A DNA stretch of 64,000 nucleotides from Rathayibacter sp. SW19. Its GTDB lineage: Bacteria; Actinomycetota; Actinomycetes; Actinomycetales; Microbacteriaceae. The notes under the pieces are model-generated. The model did no database searches. It worked only from the letters and a program-made list of their open reading frames with translations, and was not told the origin of the DNA. The DNA lies in assembly GCF_030866825.1 (NCBI RefSeq), contig NZ_CP133020.1, positions 2,356,001 to 2,420,000 on the forward strand, written 5' to 3'. Below, one piece after another: positions 54,930-63,474 of this stretch. Position 1 is the first letter of the stretch. Every line of letters starts with the position of its first letter. A program made the position numbers and the translations under genes.

Positions 54930-54938
54930 GAGCGCAGA

Positions 54939-54974
54939 CTAGCCCATCCCCGGAGAATCCCGAGGGTGGGCTAG
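54939..54974 (-). terminator. terminator hairpin of amt
   Basis: CTAGCCCA pairs with TGGGCTAG, extended inward to about 15 bp with one mismatch, around a 6-nt loop (GATTCT on the minus strand). It lies between amt and the PemK-like gene and has no long T-run. Confidence 0.7.
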
Positions 54975-55026
54975 CTGCGGCAACTCGATGCGAGAGCAGA
55001 CAAGGCGCAGCAGACAGGGCTGCAGC

Positions 55027-56292
55027 TCAGGCGTTCTCGAGCGCGTAGCCTTCTTCGCCGTGCACGAACGTGTCGACGCCGGCGACTTCATCTTCGTTCT
55101 TGATGCGGAAGCCGATCGTCTTCTGAATGATCGTGCCGATGATCCAGGCCATGCCGAATGAGAAGATCCCGACACCGAAGGCAGCGAGTGCCTGCACACC
55201 CAACTGCTGCAGGCTGCCCCCGTAGAGCAGGCTCGTGTACACACCGTTCACCTTGGTCATGCCGAAGATGCCGATGTACAGCGTTCCGATCATGCCGCCG
55301 ACCAGGTGGATGCCAACCACGTCGAGCGAGTCGTCGAATCCGAGCTTGTACTTCATATCGATCGCGATCGCGCAAACGGCTCCGACCAGCAGGCCCAGAA
55401 CGATAGCCCAGAACGGCGTAAGGATGTTGCAGGCCGGCGTGATCGCAACCAACCCTGCGACTGCTCCGGATGCCGCACCGATCGATGTCGGTTTGCCGTC
55501 CTTGATCCTTTCCACGATCAACCAGCCCAGGGTTGCTGCAGCAGGAGCAGCGAGGGTGTTGATCCAGGCGAGGGCGGCAATCCCGTCTACAGCGCCCTCT
55601 GAGCCCGCATTGAAGCCGAACCAGCCAAACCATAGGAGTGCCGCACCCAAGAGCGTCAGCGGCACGTTGTGAGGCTTTACCATGCCCTTTTGGAAGCCCA
55701 CCCGCTTGCCGAGCACAAGCGCGAGCGCCAACCCGGCTGCACCGGCGTTGATGTGCACTGCGGTGCCGCCGGCGAAGTCATTGACATGCAGAAGTGCTGG
55801 AGCCCAGCCATCCGCCAGATTGAAGACCCAGTATGCAACCGGGAAGTAGACCAGCGTCACCCAGACCCCGGCGAAGATCAGCCATGAGCCGAACTTCGCC
55901 CTGTCTGCGATCGCGCCGGAGATCAGGGCGACGGTGATGATCGCAAAGGTGGCCTGGAATCCGGCGAATGCCAAGCCGCTCAAATCCGGCCCGTTTTTGC
56001 CGTCGACCAGCGACTGCAGGCCGAGGCTGGACAGCGGATTGCCGAGCCAGTGCGGGATCAGAGGGCTGCCGAACGACATACCGTAGCCGTAGAGCACCCA
56101 CAGCACTCCGACCAGTGCCATCGCGCCGAAGCTCATCATCATCATGCTGATGACGCTCTTTGCTTTGACCATGCCGCCATAGAAGAATGCGACACCGGGT
56201 GTCATCAAGAGAACAAGTGCGGCTGCGACCAAAAGCCAGAGTGAATCGACACTGGATTTGGCGTCGTAGGCGGCTGCGGCGTGTATCAACAT
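55027..56292 (-). CDS. amt: ammonium transporter
   Basis: Amt/MEP/Rh channel for ammonium uptake. The 421 residues form 11 predicted membrane helices: LWLLVAAALVLLMTPGVAFFYGG at the first, FQATFAIITVALISGAIADR, DFAGGTAVHINAGAAGLALAL with the first pore His, and VDGIA..WINTLAAPAAATLGWL. The N-terminus (AAAAYDAKSSVDS) may carry a signal. There is no adjacent glnK. Upstream GlnR boxes indicate nitrogen control. Confidence 0.95.
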   Translation of the reverse strand: MLIHAAAAYDAKSSVDSLWLLVAAALVLLMTPGVAFFYGGMVKAKSVISMMMMSFGAMALVGVLWVLYGYGMSFGSPLIPHWLGNPLSSLGLQSLVDGKNGPDLSGLAFAGFQATFAIITVALISGAIADRAKFGSWLIFAGVWVTLVYFPVAYWVFNLADGWAPALLHVNDFAGGTAVHINAGAAGLALALVLGKRVGFQKGMVKPHNVPLTLLGAALLWFGWFGFNAGSEGAVDGIAALAWINTLAAPAAATLGWLIVERIKDGKPTSIGAASGAVAGLVAITPACNILTPFWAIVLGLLVGAVCAIAIDMKYKLGFDDSLDVVGIHLVGGMIGTLYIGIFGMTKVNGVYTSLLYGGSLQQLGVQALAAFGVGIFSFGMAWIIGTIIQKTIGFRIKNEDEVAGVDTFVHGEEGYALENA

Positions 56293-56413
56293 ACGAATGA
56301 TCTCCTCGGGGTGAGTGCAGATGCGTTCCGCGACCGGCCGGATTCGTGCATCCGGTCGGTGGTGCGGTGAGCGTCAGTCTCGTCCCGGCAGATTTCTGGC
56401 GCGGGGTGCGCAC

Positions 56414-56429
56414 GTTTCAGCGATGTTAC
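56414..56429 (-). promoter_or_regulatory. GlnR box upstream of amt
   Basis: On the minus strand GTAAC-ATCGCT-GAAAC matches the actinobacterial GlnR consensus gTnAC-n6-GaAAC perfectly. It lies about 120 bp upstream of the amt start. Confidence 0.75.
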
Positions 56430-56444
56430 GGGCGTGCTCCCCTG

Positions 56445-56460
56445 GTTAACATCGTGTTTC
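56445..56460 (-). promoter_or_regulatory. second GlnR half-sites upstream of amt
   Basis: On the minus strand GAAAC-ACGATG-TTAAC has the same 5-6-5 spacing as a GlnR site, with the half-sites in the opposite order. With the box at 56414-56429 it suggests a composite operator. Confidence 0.6.
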
Positions 56461-56488
56461 GCACGCAGTCGTGCGATCCGTCCGGTGA

Positions 56489-57541
56489 TCAGTCGTGCGG
56501 CGGGAGCTCACCCGTTGTCAACGCGATCATGCGCGAGGCTGCGCGCAAATATTTCTTGCGGTACCCGCCCTGCAGCATCTCGGAATCGAAAACCTCACTC
56601 AGCGGTGCTCCGCTTGCGATAACGGGAATTTCCGCGTCGTAAACCCTGTCAATGAACGCGACCAAGCGCAACGCCTCCATCTGATCGTGCAACGGTGCCA
56701 CGTCGCTCAGTGCGATCACCTCGACGCCGGCGATCAGCTTCACGTATTTCGACGGGTGCACGGTCGCCAAGTGTGCGATCAGTTCGCGGAAGTCGTCCGA
56801 GGTGACGACAGTGCCGCGCATCCGCAGTGCCTCGACCGTGGCGTTCAGCGTGCCGGGTTCGACGGATTCGGCTTCGCCGTCGGTATCGCGCCGTCTGTAG
56901 TCGAGTCCGTCGATCTTGATCGTTTCGAAATTCGCCGAGAGCGACTGAATCTCGCGAAGAAAATCGGATGCCGCGAACCGGCCCTCCCCCAACGCGTTGG
57001 GCGGAGTGTTCGACGTGGCCGCAATCCGAGTGCCACCTGAGACCAACTGCCCGAGCAAGCGGGTCATCATCATCGTGTCGCCGGGGTCGTCCAATTCGAA
57101 CTCATCGATGCAGACCAGGTGGGATCCGCGCAGAAGCTTGCCCGCGCCCGCGAACCCGAGGGCGCCAACCAGCGCGGTGTATTCGATGAATGTTCCGTAA
57201 TACTTCGGAGTGGGTGCCTCGTGCCACAGAGCGGCAAGCAGGTGGGTTTTGCCGACACCGAAGCCGCCGTCGAGATACACGCCCGGTTTGGTCACGACGG
57301 GCTTCTTCTTACCCCAGCCGAACAATCCGGTCGGCCGTGGTGGGGCCCACGTCTGCGCAAACGCCTTCAAGCGCTCGACCGCTTCCGCCTGAGACGGATA
57401 GGCTTTGTCAGGACGGTACGACTCGAAGCTGGCGTGGGCGAACTGCGGAGGCGGAGTCAGGTCGGCGGCGATCTCGGCACCGGTAATTGTCGGTGCGATG
57501 TCCACGAGTCGCGTGGTGCGTTCGGTCGTTTCCGACGTCAT
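56489..57541 (-). CDS. zapE: cell division protein ZapE (AFG1-like ATPase)
   Basis: P-loop ATPase of the AFG1/ZapE family; in E. coli ZapE binds FtsZ. The 350 residues (ATG 57541) include Walker A DGGFGVGKTHLLA near 98, Walker B LVCIDEFELDD near 145, sensor ATSNTPPNALGEGRF near 180, and the C-terminal SEVFDSEMLQGGYRKKYLRA. The longer open frame upstream is antisense to the rhodanese gene and is not used. Confidence 0.9.
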   Translation of the reverse strand: MTSETTERTTRLVDIAPTITGAEIAADLTPPPQFAHASFESYRPDKAYPSQAEAVERLKAFAQTWAPPRPTGLFGWGKKKPVVTKPGVYLDGGFGVGKTHLLAALWHEAPTPKYYGTFIEYTALVGALGFAGAGKLLRGSHLVCIDEFELDDPGDTMMMTRLLGQLVSGGTRIAATSNTPPNALGEGRFAASDFLREIQSLSANFETIKIDGLDYRRRDTDGEAESVEPGTLNATVEALRMRGTVVTSDDFRELIAHLATVHPSKYVKLIAGVEVIALSDVAPLHDQMEALRLVAFIDRVYDAEIPVIASGAPLSEVFDSEMLQGGYRKKYLRAASRMIALTTGELPPHD

Positions 57542-57688
57542 CAAGGTCCTTTGTGTCGAAGTCTTACAAGCCCCGAGCGCGAAGCGTAGCGTTGAAAGTA
57601 AGTTCGCTGTGGGATCTGAGGTAACAAGCCTAACCCTGCACCCGCACCCGATTTCGTACGCCCGCCCGGGCGTCAACTGGAGGTAATG

Positions 57689-58588
57689 ATGGCCGTAGAA
57701 GTAGACGCGTCCGAGAAGTTCGCCGCGTACGCCCACCCCGAACGCTTGGTCAGCACCGAGTGGTTGCAGGAACATCTCGGCGACGCCGGATTGGTGGTTG
57801 TCGAGTCGGACGAGGATGTGCTGCTGTACGAGACGGGACACATTCCCGGAGCCGTCAAGGTGGACTGGCACACCGATCTCAACGACCCGGTGCTTCGCGA
57901 CTATGTCACCAGTGAGCGTTTCGCCGAGTTGCTGGGAGCCAAGGGCATCGCCCGCGACACCACGGTGGTGCTGTATGGCGACAAGAGCAACTGGTGGGCG
58001 GCGTATGCACTGTGGGTGTTCACCCTGTTCGGTCACGAAGATGTTCGCCTGCTCGACGGGGGCCGGGATAAGTGGATCGCAGAAGGCCGGGAGATCACTA
58101 CAGACGCTCCGGCGCGAACCGCCGTCGAATACCCGGTTGTCGAGCGCAACGACGCTGCGATCCGCGCATTCAAGGATGACGTGCTCGCCCATTTCGGCAA
58201 GCCGTTGATCGACGTTCGTTCCCCCGAGGAGTACAGCGGTGAGCGCACCGAGATTCCCGGTTATCCGCAGGAGGGCTCGCTCCGGGCCGGCCATATCCCG
58301 TCAGCAGCTTCGGTGCCATGGGCGCGCGCGGCCGCGGCGGACTCGACGTTCAAGTCGCGAGAAGATCTCGAAGCGATCTACCAGGGTGAGGTCGGACTGG
58401 CAGAGGGCGACGACGTGATCGCTTACTGCCGCATCGGTGAGCGCTCCAGCCACACCTGGTTCGTGCTGAAGCATCTGCTCGGCTTCGAGTCGGTGCGCAA
58501 CTACGACGGTTCGTGGACCGAGTGGGGCAGTGCAGTGCGGGTGCCGATCATCAAGGGCTCCGAGCGCGGCGAAGTTCCAGCGCTCTGA
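57689..58588 (+). CDS. rhodanese-type sulfurtransferase
   Basis: Two tandem rhodanese domains (about 15-135 and 160-290), typical of thiosulfate or 3-mercaptopyruvate sulfurtransferases. The N-terminal domain is inactive (no Cys at the usual place). The C-terminal domain has the persulfide loop YCRIGERSSHTW with Cys near 242. GGAGG at 57679 gives 5-nt spacing to ATG 57689; ATG 57686 is the alternative. The sufE gene follows 69 bp downstream on the same strand, so the two probably work in sulfur transfer. Confidence 0.93.
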   Translation: MAVEVDASEKFAAYAHPERLVSTEWLQEHLGDAGLVVVESDEDVLLYETGHIPGAVKVDWHTDLNDPVLRDYVTSERFAELLGAKGIARDTTVVLYGDKSNWWAAYALWVFTLFGHEDVRLLDGGRDKWIAEGREITTDAPARTAVEYPVVERNDAAIRAFKDDVLAHFGKPLIDVRSPEEYSGERTEIPGYPQEGSLRAGHIPSAASVPWARAAAADSTFKSREDLEAIYQGEVGLAEGDDVIAYCRIGERSSHTWFVLKHLLGFESVRNYDGSWTEWGSAVRVPIIKGSERGEVPAL

Positions 58589-58657
58589 GCTTGACAGCGC
58601 CGACCGGCAACCCGCAGCGGGCGCCGGCCGACGCTGTCCGTGTGCGTGAGTGAGACA

Positions 58658-59107
58658 ATGGACGAAATGAACACAACAGAACTTCCCGATACCCTGCGCG
58701 AGATCACGGAGGAATTTCACGCCCTCGAGCTACGCGAAAGGCTCCAACTCCTGCTGGAGTTCTCGAACGAACTCCCTGAGTTGCCTGAGCGCTATCGCGA
58801 GCATCCCGACCTGCTCGAGCGCGTCGAGGAGTGCCAGTCCCCCGTGTTCATCTTCGTAGAGGTCGACGAATTCGACGTCGTGCACCTGTTTGCGACGGCA
58901 CCCCGTGAGTCGCCGACCACACGTGGGTTCGCGTCGATTCTCACGCAGGGCCTCACCGGTCTGACCGTCGATGAGGTGCTGGCCGTTCCCGACGCATTCC
59001 CGCAGGACCTCGGATTGACCGAGGCTGTTTCCCCACTGCGGATTCGGGGCATGACCGCCCTTCTCAGCCGTACAAAACAGCAGATCCGCCGCAAGGTCGC
59101 AGCTTAG
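58658..59107 (+). CDS. sufE: SufE family protein
   Basis: SufE accepts persulfide sulfur from a cysteine desulfurase for Fe-S cluster assembly. ATG 58658 gives 149 residues with the active cysteine in VEECQSPVFIF (near 57), RGFASILTQGLTGLTVDEV and the C-terminal SRTKQQIRRKV. The canonical partner SufS is not in the window. The stop overlaps the converging hydrolase stop by 4 bp. Confidence 0.92.
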   Translation: MDEMNTTELPDTLREITEEFHALELRERLQLLLEFSNELPELPERYREHPDLLERVEECQSPVFIFVEVDEFDVVHLFATAPRESPTTRGFASILTQGLTGLTVDEVLAVPDAFPQDLGLTEAVSPLRIRGMTALLSRTKQQIRRKVAA

Positions 59108-60306
59108 TAGGGCGTTCGAGCTGGTCGTCGGGCGAGGCGGCGAAGCCATCCGTCGACGGCGCCCTCCCAGCGTTCCTGGTCGTGGTTCCACAGCTTCGTG
59201 TGCTGGGCCGCAGTGAACGGAACAAACGTGACGATATCGTCTCGCTCCAGCGCAAGCGCACGTGAAGCCGTCGATGGCACGAAGTCATCGTCGTCACTGT
59301 GCATGAGCAGAATCGGCACCGCCAAAAGTGCTGAGCGCGTTGTGAAATCCATGCCGGCCAAGTCGATCGGTTGTTGCAGACCCGTCAGCGATCGCCCCCA
59401 CGGCTCTGTGATCATCCTCAAAGCGGCACGGGTGACCGGACCGGGAAGGTGCATTTGAGCGGCTTGGTGTGTGAGGGTGTCCACCCAGTCGATCACCGGT
59501 GAATCCAAGACGACTCCGCGCACGACCCATGCCTGCTTCGATCGGGTCAATGTCTGGAGCACGATCGCACCGCCCATCGACCACCCGACCAAGACGATCT
59601 CCTTCGCCCCGTTGGCGAGTGCGTAGCCGATTGCTGCGTCGACGTCGCGCCATTCCGTTGAGCCGAGGCCGTAGCGCCCGTCTGCGCTGGTCGGTGCGTC
59701 GCCGTCGTTACGGTAGGAAGCCACCAGGTTGACGTAGCCGCGCGCACGGAAGGTCGGGATGGCACGCAACGTCTCTTGACGTCGCGTCCCTCTGCCATGC
59801 ACGTGGATCGCCCACCGGCGCGTCGTGCGCGCGGCCGGGAACAGCCAGGCCGGTGCACAGCCACGTTCGACTTCGATGCAGACGCTTGACACCGGATAGC
59901 CCAATTCTTCGGGCCGCAGGTACCACCAACCGCTGATCCGACCGCGTCGAGCACGGTGCAGCTCGCCGAACGACAACTCGTCGATGCTGCGCGTCACCGT
60001 GCCATCGCCCGTATCAAGAATACGGCCGAGTTTGAGATGACCGCGATCCTGTGAGAACCACAGGCTGAGGTGTCCGTCGACAACTGTGTCCGGCGTCGCG
60101 CTCAGCGTGATCGCCTTCAGATCCGATGCGAATGAAATGATCTCGACATCGTCGCGCACGGATCGCACCGGCGTCACGACCACGCGCGCCACACGCGTTG
60201 TCACGGCTGCGGCGACGCCGCCGCCGAGCATCGTCACGCCGGCGGTCGCAACCAGAGCTCCAGACGAAACCCCGGGCCCCGCCACCGGTCGGCCTCGTCG
60301 CGCCAT
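59104..60306 (-). CDS. membrane-associated alpha/beta hydrolase
   Basis: The 400-residue protein (ATG 60306) begins with a basic stretch and one membrane segment (about 14-35), then a beta-rich region, and an alpha/beta hydrolase core from about 180: nucleophile Ser in VLVGWSMGGAI, acid in LLMHSDDDDFVP, and His in AAQHTKLW. Substrate unknown; such proteins are common in actinobacteria. It converges on sufE and diverges from the DUF3000 gene. Confidence 0.85.
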   Translation of the reverse strand: MARRGRPVAGPGVSSGALVATAGVTMLGGGVAAAVTTRVARVVVTPVRSVRDDVEIISFASDLKAITLSATPDTVVDGHLSLWFSQDRGHLKLGRILDTGDGTVTRSIDELSFGELHRARRGRISGWWYLRPEELGYPVSSVCIEVERGCAPAWLFPAARTTRRWAIHVHGRGTRRQETLRAIPTFRARGYVNLVASYRNDGDAPTSADGRYGLGSTEWRDVDAAIGYALANGAKEIVLVGWSMGGAIVLQTLTRSKQAWVVRGVVLDSPVIDWVDTLTHQAAQMHLPGPVTRAALRMITEPWGRSLTGLQQPIDLAGMDFTTRSALLAVPILLMHSDDDDFVPSTASRALALERDDIVTFVPFTAAQHTKLWNHDQERWEGAVDGWLRRLARRPARTPY

Positions 60307-60418
60307 GCCGCAGTTCCTTTCTCGCCTGGAACCCCGCAAGGGGCCGCGACCGGCGACCGTTACGCGCTCGACGGCGTGCCTCTCGGGTTCGACTGCATGG
60401 AAACTCTAGTCTGCGTAG

Positions 60419-61015
60419 GTGTCAACTACTCCCTCGGACCCGCATCTGCCCGCGGTGTTCGCTGCGGCGCTCGACTCTATCAAGCGCGCGAAAATTCGTC
60501 CGGAACTGGTTGTCAACGAGATTCCGGCACCGGGCCAGCTCGCACCGTACTCCATAGCTTTGGCCGCGGACGTCACTCCGGCACGGCACGGCGCTGACTC
60601 CGAACTCGGCACCGGCCGATTCATCCTGTTGTACGACGTTGAGGAACCAGAACCGTGGGGCGGCCCGTTCCGGGTCGTGTGCTTTGCGCAGGCGCCGCTC
60701 GAAACGGAAATCGGTCTCGACCCCTTCCTGGCCGACGTCGCCTGGTCGTGGCTGGTCGATGCGCTTGACGCGCGAGGTGCCGCGTATTCGGCTGCATCGG
60801 GCACGGCCACCAAGATCATCTCGACCGGATTCGGAGAACTGGCCAGCCAGGGCGATGGTGCGCAGATCGAACTGCGCGCATCCTGGAGTCCCACGCAGAC
60901 CGACATCTCGGCGCACGTGGAAGGTTGGGGCGAGTTGCTGTGCATGCTCGCCGGGCTCCCGCCGACGCCGGATGGCGTCAGCCTGCTGTCGCAGCGACGG
61001 GCCGCGCGTGGCTGA
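60419..61015 (+). CDS. DUF3000 domain-containing protein
   Basis: The 198-residue actinobacteria-specific protein (GTG start) contains the conserved IRPELVVNEIPAPGQLAPY, DPFLADVAWSWLVDAL and ELRASWSPTQTDISAHVEGW segments that define the family. Function is unknown. It directly precedes and overlaps (8 bp) the RNase D-like gene, an arrangement conserved in actinobacteria and thus a possible functional pair. Confidence 0.92.
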   Translation: MSTTPSDPHLPAVFAAALDSIKRAKIRPELVVNEIPAPGQLAPYSIALAADVTPARHGADSELGTGRFILLYDVEEPEPWGGPFRVVCFAQAPLETEIGLDPFLADVAWSWLVDALDARGAAYSAASGTATKIISTGFGELASQGDGAQIELRASWSPTQTDISAHVEGWGELLCMLAGLPPTPDGVSLLSQRRAARG

Positions 61016-62204
61016 TCATCACGTGATCGACACCCGGGCCGAATACGAACGCGCTGTCGCCGAGCTCGCCGCTGGCGAGGGCCCGATAGCCGTCGATGCT
61101 GAACGCGCGTCCGGTTATCGGTATTCACAGCGCGCCTACCTGATTCAGATGTTCCGCCGCGGTTCAGGCACATACCTGTTCGATCCACCTGCTGTGGGTC
61201 GTTTCGACGAACTCGAAACGGCCATCGGCGACGACGAATGGGTTCTGCACGCCGCCAGCCAGGACCTGCACTGTTTGCGCGAGGTCGGATTGAACCCGCA
61301 CGTGCTCTTCGACACCGAATTGGCCGCACGGTTGCTCGGCATGCCGCGCGTCGGGCTCGGAACCGTCGTCGAAGAGCTTCTTGGCATCCACTTGGCGAAA
61401 GAGCACTCGGCCGCCGACTGGTCGACCCGCCCGCTGCCGGAGCCCTGGCTGGTCTATGCTGCGCTGGACGTCGAGCTGCTGGTCGATCTGCGTGATGAGA
61501 TTGCGAGACTGCTCGACGCGGCCGGCAAGAGACAGATCGCCGAGCAGGAGTTCCGCGCGGAACTGGAAAGCAACGACAAACCGCCGCGGGCTGAGCCGTG
61601 GCGCAGGTTGTCCGGCATCCATTCGATAAAAGGGTTGCGCAACCTGGCTGTCGCTCGCGAACTGTGGCTTGCCCGCGACCGCTACGCCCGCGAGATCGAC
61701 ACAGCACCCGGTCGGCTGGTTCCGGATACGTCGCTTGCTGCGGCGGCGAAGGCGCTCCCGGCCAGCAAGCGTGAGCTGAGTCAGTTGCGCGAGTTCTCCG
61801 GTCGTGCGAGTCGCAGCGAACTGGATCGGTGGTGGTCGGCCATTGAACTCGGCCGTTCAACGGATGATCTACCGGTGTTGCGTGGCCACAGCGACACACT
61901 TCCCCCCGCCCGCTCGTGGTCCGATCGCAACCCTGCAGCTGATCTGCGGCTCAAGCACGCACGAGAAGCCATCGGCGCAGTGTCCGAACAGCGCGAGATC
62001 CCTGTCGAGAATCTTCTGACGCCGGAGGTCTTGCGCCGCATCGCCTGGAGCCCGCCTGAGCCGATCAATCAACAGACGATTGCGGATGCCTTCACCCAGC
62101 ACGGGGCACGCCCCTGGCAGGTTGAGGCGACGGCAGCATCGGTTGCCGCGGCGTTTGTCGAGGCCGACCAAAGCGAAGGCGACCCCGACAGCGACGCTTC
62201 GTAG
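61008..62204 (+). CDS. RNase D-like 3'-5' exonuclease with HRDC domain
   Basis: A 398-residue DEDDy exonuclease probably acting on tRNA or stable RNA 3' ends. GTG 61008 overlaps the DUF3000 stop. ExoI has Asp and Glu in IAVDAERASG near 24, ExoII Asp in HAASQDLHCL near 80, and ExoIII in LVYAALDVELLVDL near 147. The HRDC domain (WRRLSGIHSIKGLRNLAVAR) follows at about 200-285, then a C-terminal helical region. Confidence 0.92.
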   Translation: MADHHVIDTRAEYERAVAELAAGEGPIAVDAERASGYRYSQRAYLIQMFRRGSGTYLFDPPAVGRFDELETAIGDDEWVLHAASQDLHCLREVGLNPHVLFDTELAARLLGMPRVGLGTVVEELLGIHLAKEHSAADWSTRPLPEPWLVYAALDVELLVDLRDEIARLLDAAGKRQIAEQEFRAELESNDKPPRAEPWRRLSGIHSIKGLRNLAVARELWLARDRYAREIDTAPGRLVPDTSLAAAAKALPASKRELSQLREFSGRASRSELDRWWSAIELGRSTDDLPVLRGHSDTLPPARSWSDRNPAADLRLKHAREAIGAVSEQREIPVENLLTPEVLRRIAWSPPEPINQQTIADAFTQHGARPWQVEATAASVAAAFVEADQSEGDPDSDAS

Positions 62205-62274
62205 AATCGCGCAAACGATTCTTGTCCATCAGGGCGCCGCTCTAGGATCAAGACAGATCCGATTGGGAGGCACA

Positions 62275-63471
62275 GTGGCCGAGATAGCTGATGTTCTGTT
62301 CGTCGACGGGGTTCGTACCCCGTTCGGGCGGGCGGGCGAAAAGGGCATGTATTGGAACACGCGCGCGGATGATCTGGCAGTGAAAGCCGTGATCGGGCTA
62401 CTCGAGCGCAACCCGAATGTGCCGAAAGATCGCATCGACGATGTGGCGATCGCCGCCACGACGCAGCAGGGCGATCAGGGTCTGACTCTTGGCCGGACGG
62501 TTGCGCTGCTGTCCGGATTGCCGCAGTCGGTTCCGGGCTTCGCGATCGACCGCATGTGCGCGGGCGCCATGACCTCAGTGACGACGCTCGGCTCCGGCAT
62601 CGGGTTCGGGGCATACGATCTCGTGCTGGCGGGTGGAGTTGAGCACATGGGCCGGCATCCGATGGGCTTCGGGGCTGACCCGAATCCACGGTTTCTTTCG
62701 GAGCGGCTGGTCGGTGAAGACGCACTGAACATGGGTAAGACGGCGGAACGCATCCACGACCGCTTCCCGAACCTGACCAAGGAACGCGCCGACCGCTTCG
62801 GCATGCGCAGCCAGCAGAAGGTTGCTGCAGCCTATGCCGCGGGCAAGATCCAACCCGACCTGATCCCCGTCGCTCTGCGCAGTGAAGCAGGGTGGGGTCT
62901 CGCCACAGAAGACGAAGGCATGCGGCCGAGCACCACGATGGAAGGTCTCGCCGGACTCAAGACACCGTTCCGACCGCACGGTCGCGTCACAGCCGGCAAC
63001 GCGTCGCCGCTGACGGACGGTGCGACGGTCAGCCTCCTGGCCAGTGCGGATGCCGCGGCCGAGTTGGGGCTCAAGCCCAAGATGCGTTTGGTCAACTTTG
63101 CGTTCGCCGGCGTGGACCCTGAGATCATGGGCATCGGACCGATCCCCTCAACGGAGAAGGCGCTGCGCAAAGCGGGTCTGACGATCGAGGACATCGGCCT
63201 GTTCGAGCTGAACGAAGCCTTCGCCGTTCAGGTGATTTCCCTGCTCGATCATTTCGGAATCGACGATGAGGACCCCCGCGTCAACCTATGGGGCGGTGCG
63301 ATCGCGATCGGCCACCCGTTGGCAGCCACCGGTGTGCGCCTCATGATTCAGTTGGCGGCGCAGTTCGCCGAGCACCCGGAGGTTCGGTACGGCCTGACGG
63401 CGATGTGCGTCGGCCTCGGCCAGGGCGGCAGTGTGATCTGGGAGAACCCCAATTGGAATGGAAAGGCGTAG
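62275..63471 (+). CDS. fadA: acetyl-CoA C-acyltransferase (thiolase)
   Basis: The beta-oxidation thiolase has 398 residues (GTG 62275, GGGAGG ribosome binding site 4 nt upstream). Catalytic residues: Cys in FAIDRMCAGAMTS near 91, His in GGAIAIGHPLAATGVR near 349, and Cys in TAMCVGLGQGGS near 381. NEAFAVQVISL is also typical. It is followed 3 bp later by the FadB-type gene, forming a fatty-acid oxidation pair. Confidence 0.95.
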   Translation: MAEIADVLFVDGVRTPFGRAGEKGMYWNTRADDLAVKAVIGLLERNPNVPKDRIDDVAIAATTQQGDQGLTLGRTVALLSGLPQSVPGFAIDRMCAGAMTSVTTLGSGIGFGAYDLVLAGGVEHMGRHPMGFGADPNPRFLSERLVGEDALNMGKTAERIHDRFPNLTKERADRFGMRSQQKVAAAYAAGKIQPDLIPVALRSEAGWGLATEDEGMRPSTTMEGLAGLKTPFRPHGRVTAGNASPLTDGATVSLLASADAAAELGLKPKMRLVNFAFAGVDPEIMGIGPIPSTEKALRKAGLTIEDIGLFELNEAFAVQVISLLDHFGIDDEDPRVNLWGGAIAIGHPLAATGVRLMIQLAAQFAEHPEVRYGLTAMCVGLGQGGSVIWENPNWNGKA

Positions 63472-63474
63472 GCG

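Noticed and set aside
57542..58294. N-terminal extension of zapE
   Set aside because: It lies antisense to the rhodanese gene; the ZapE-like sequence begins at ATG 57541.
60406..61899. 497-codon minus-strand frame opposite DUF3000 and RNase D genes
   Set aside because: Arg/Ser/Pro-rich shadow of two recognised genes.
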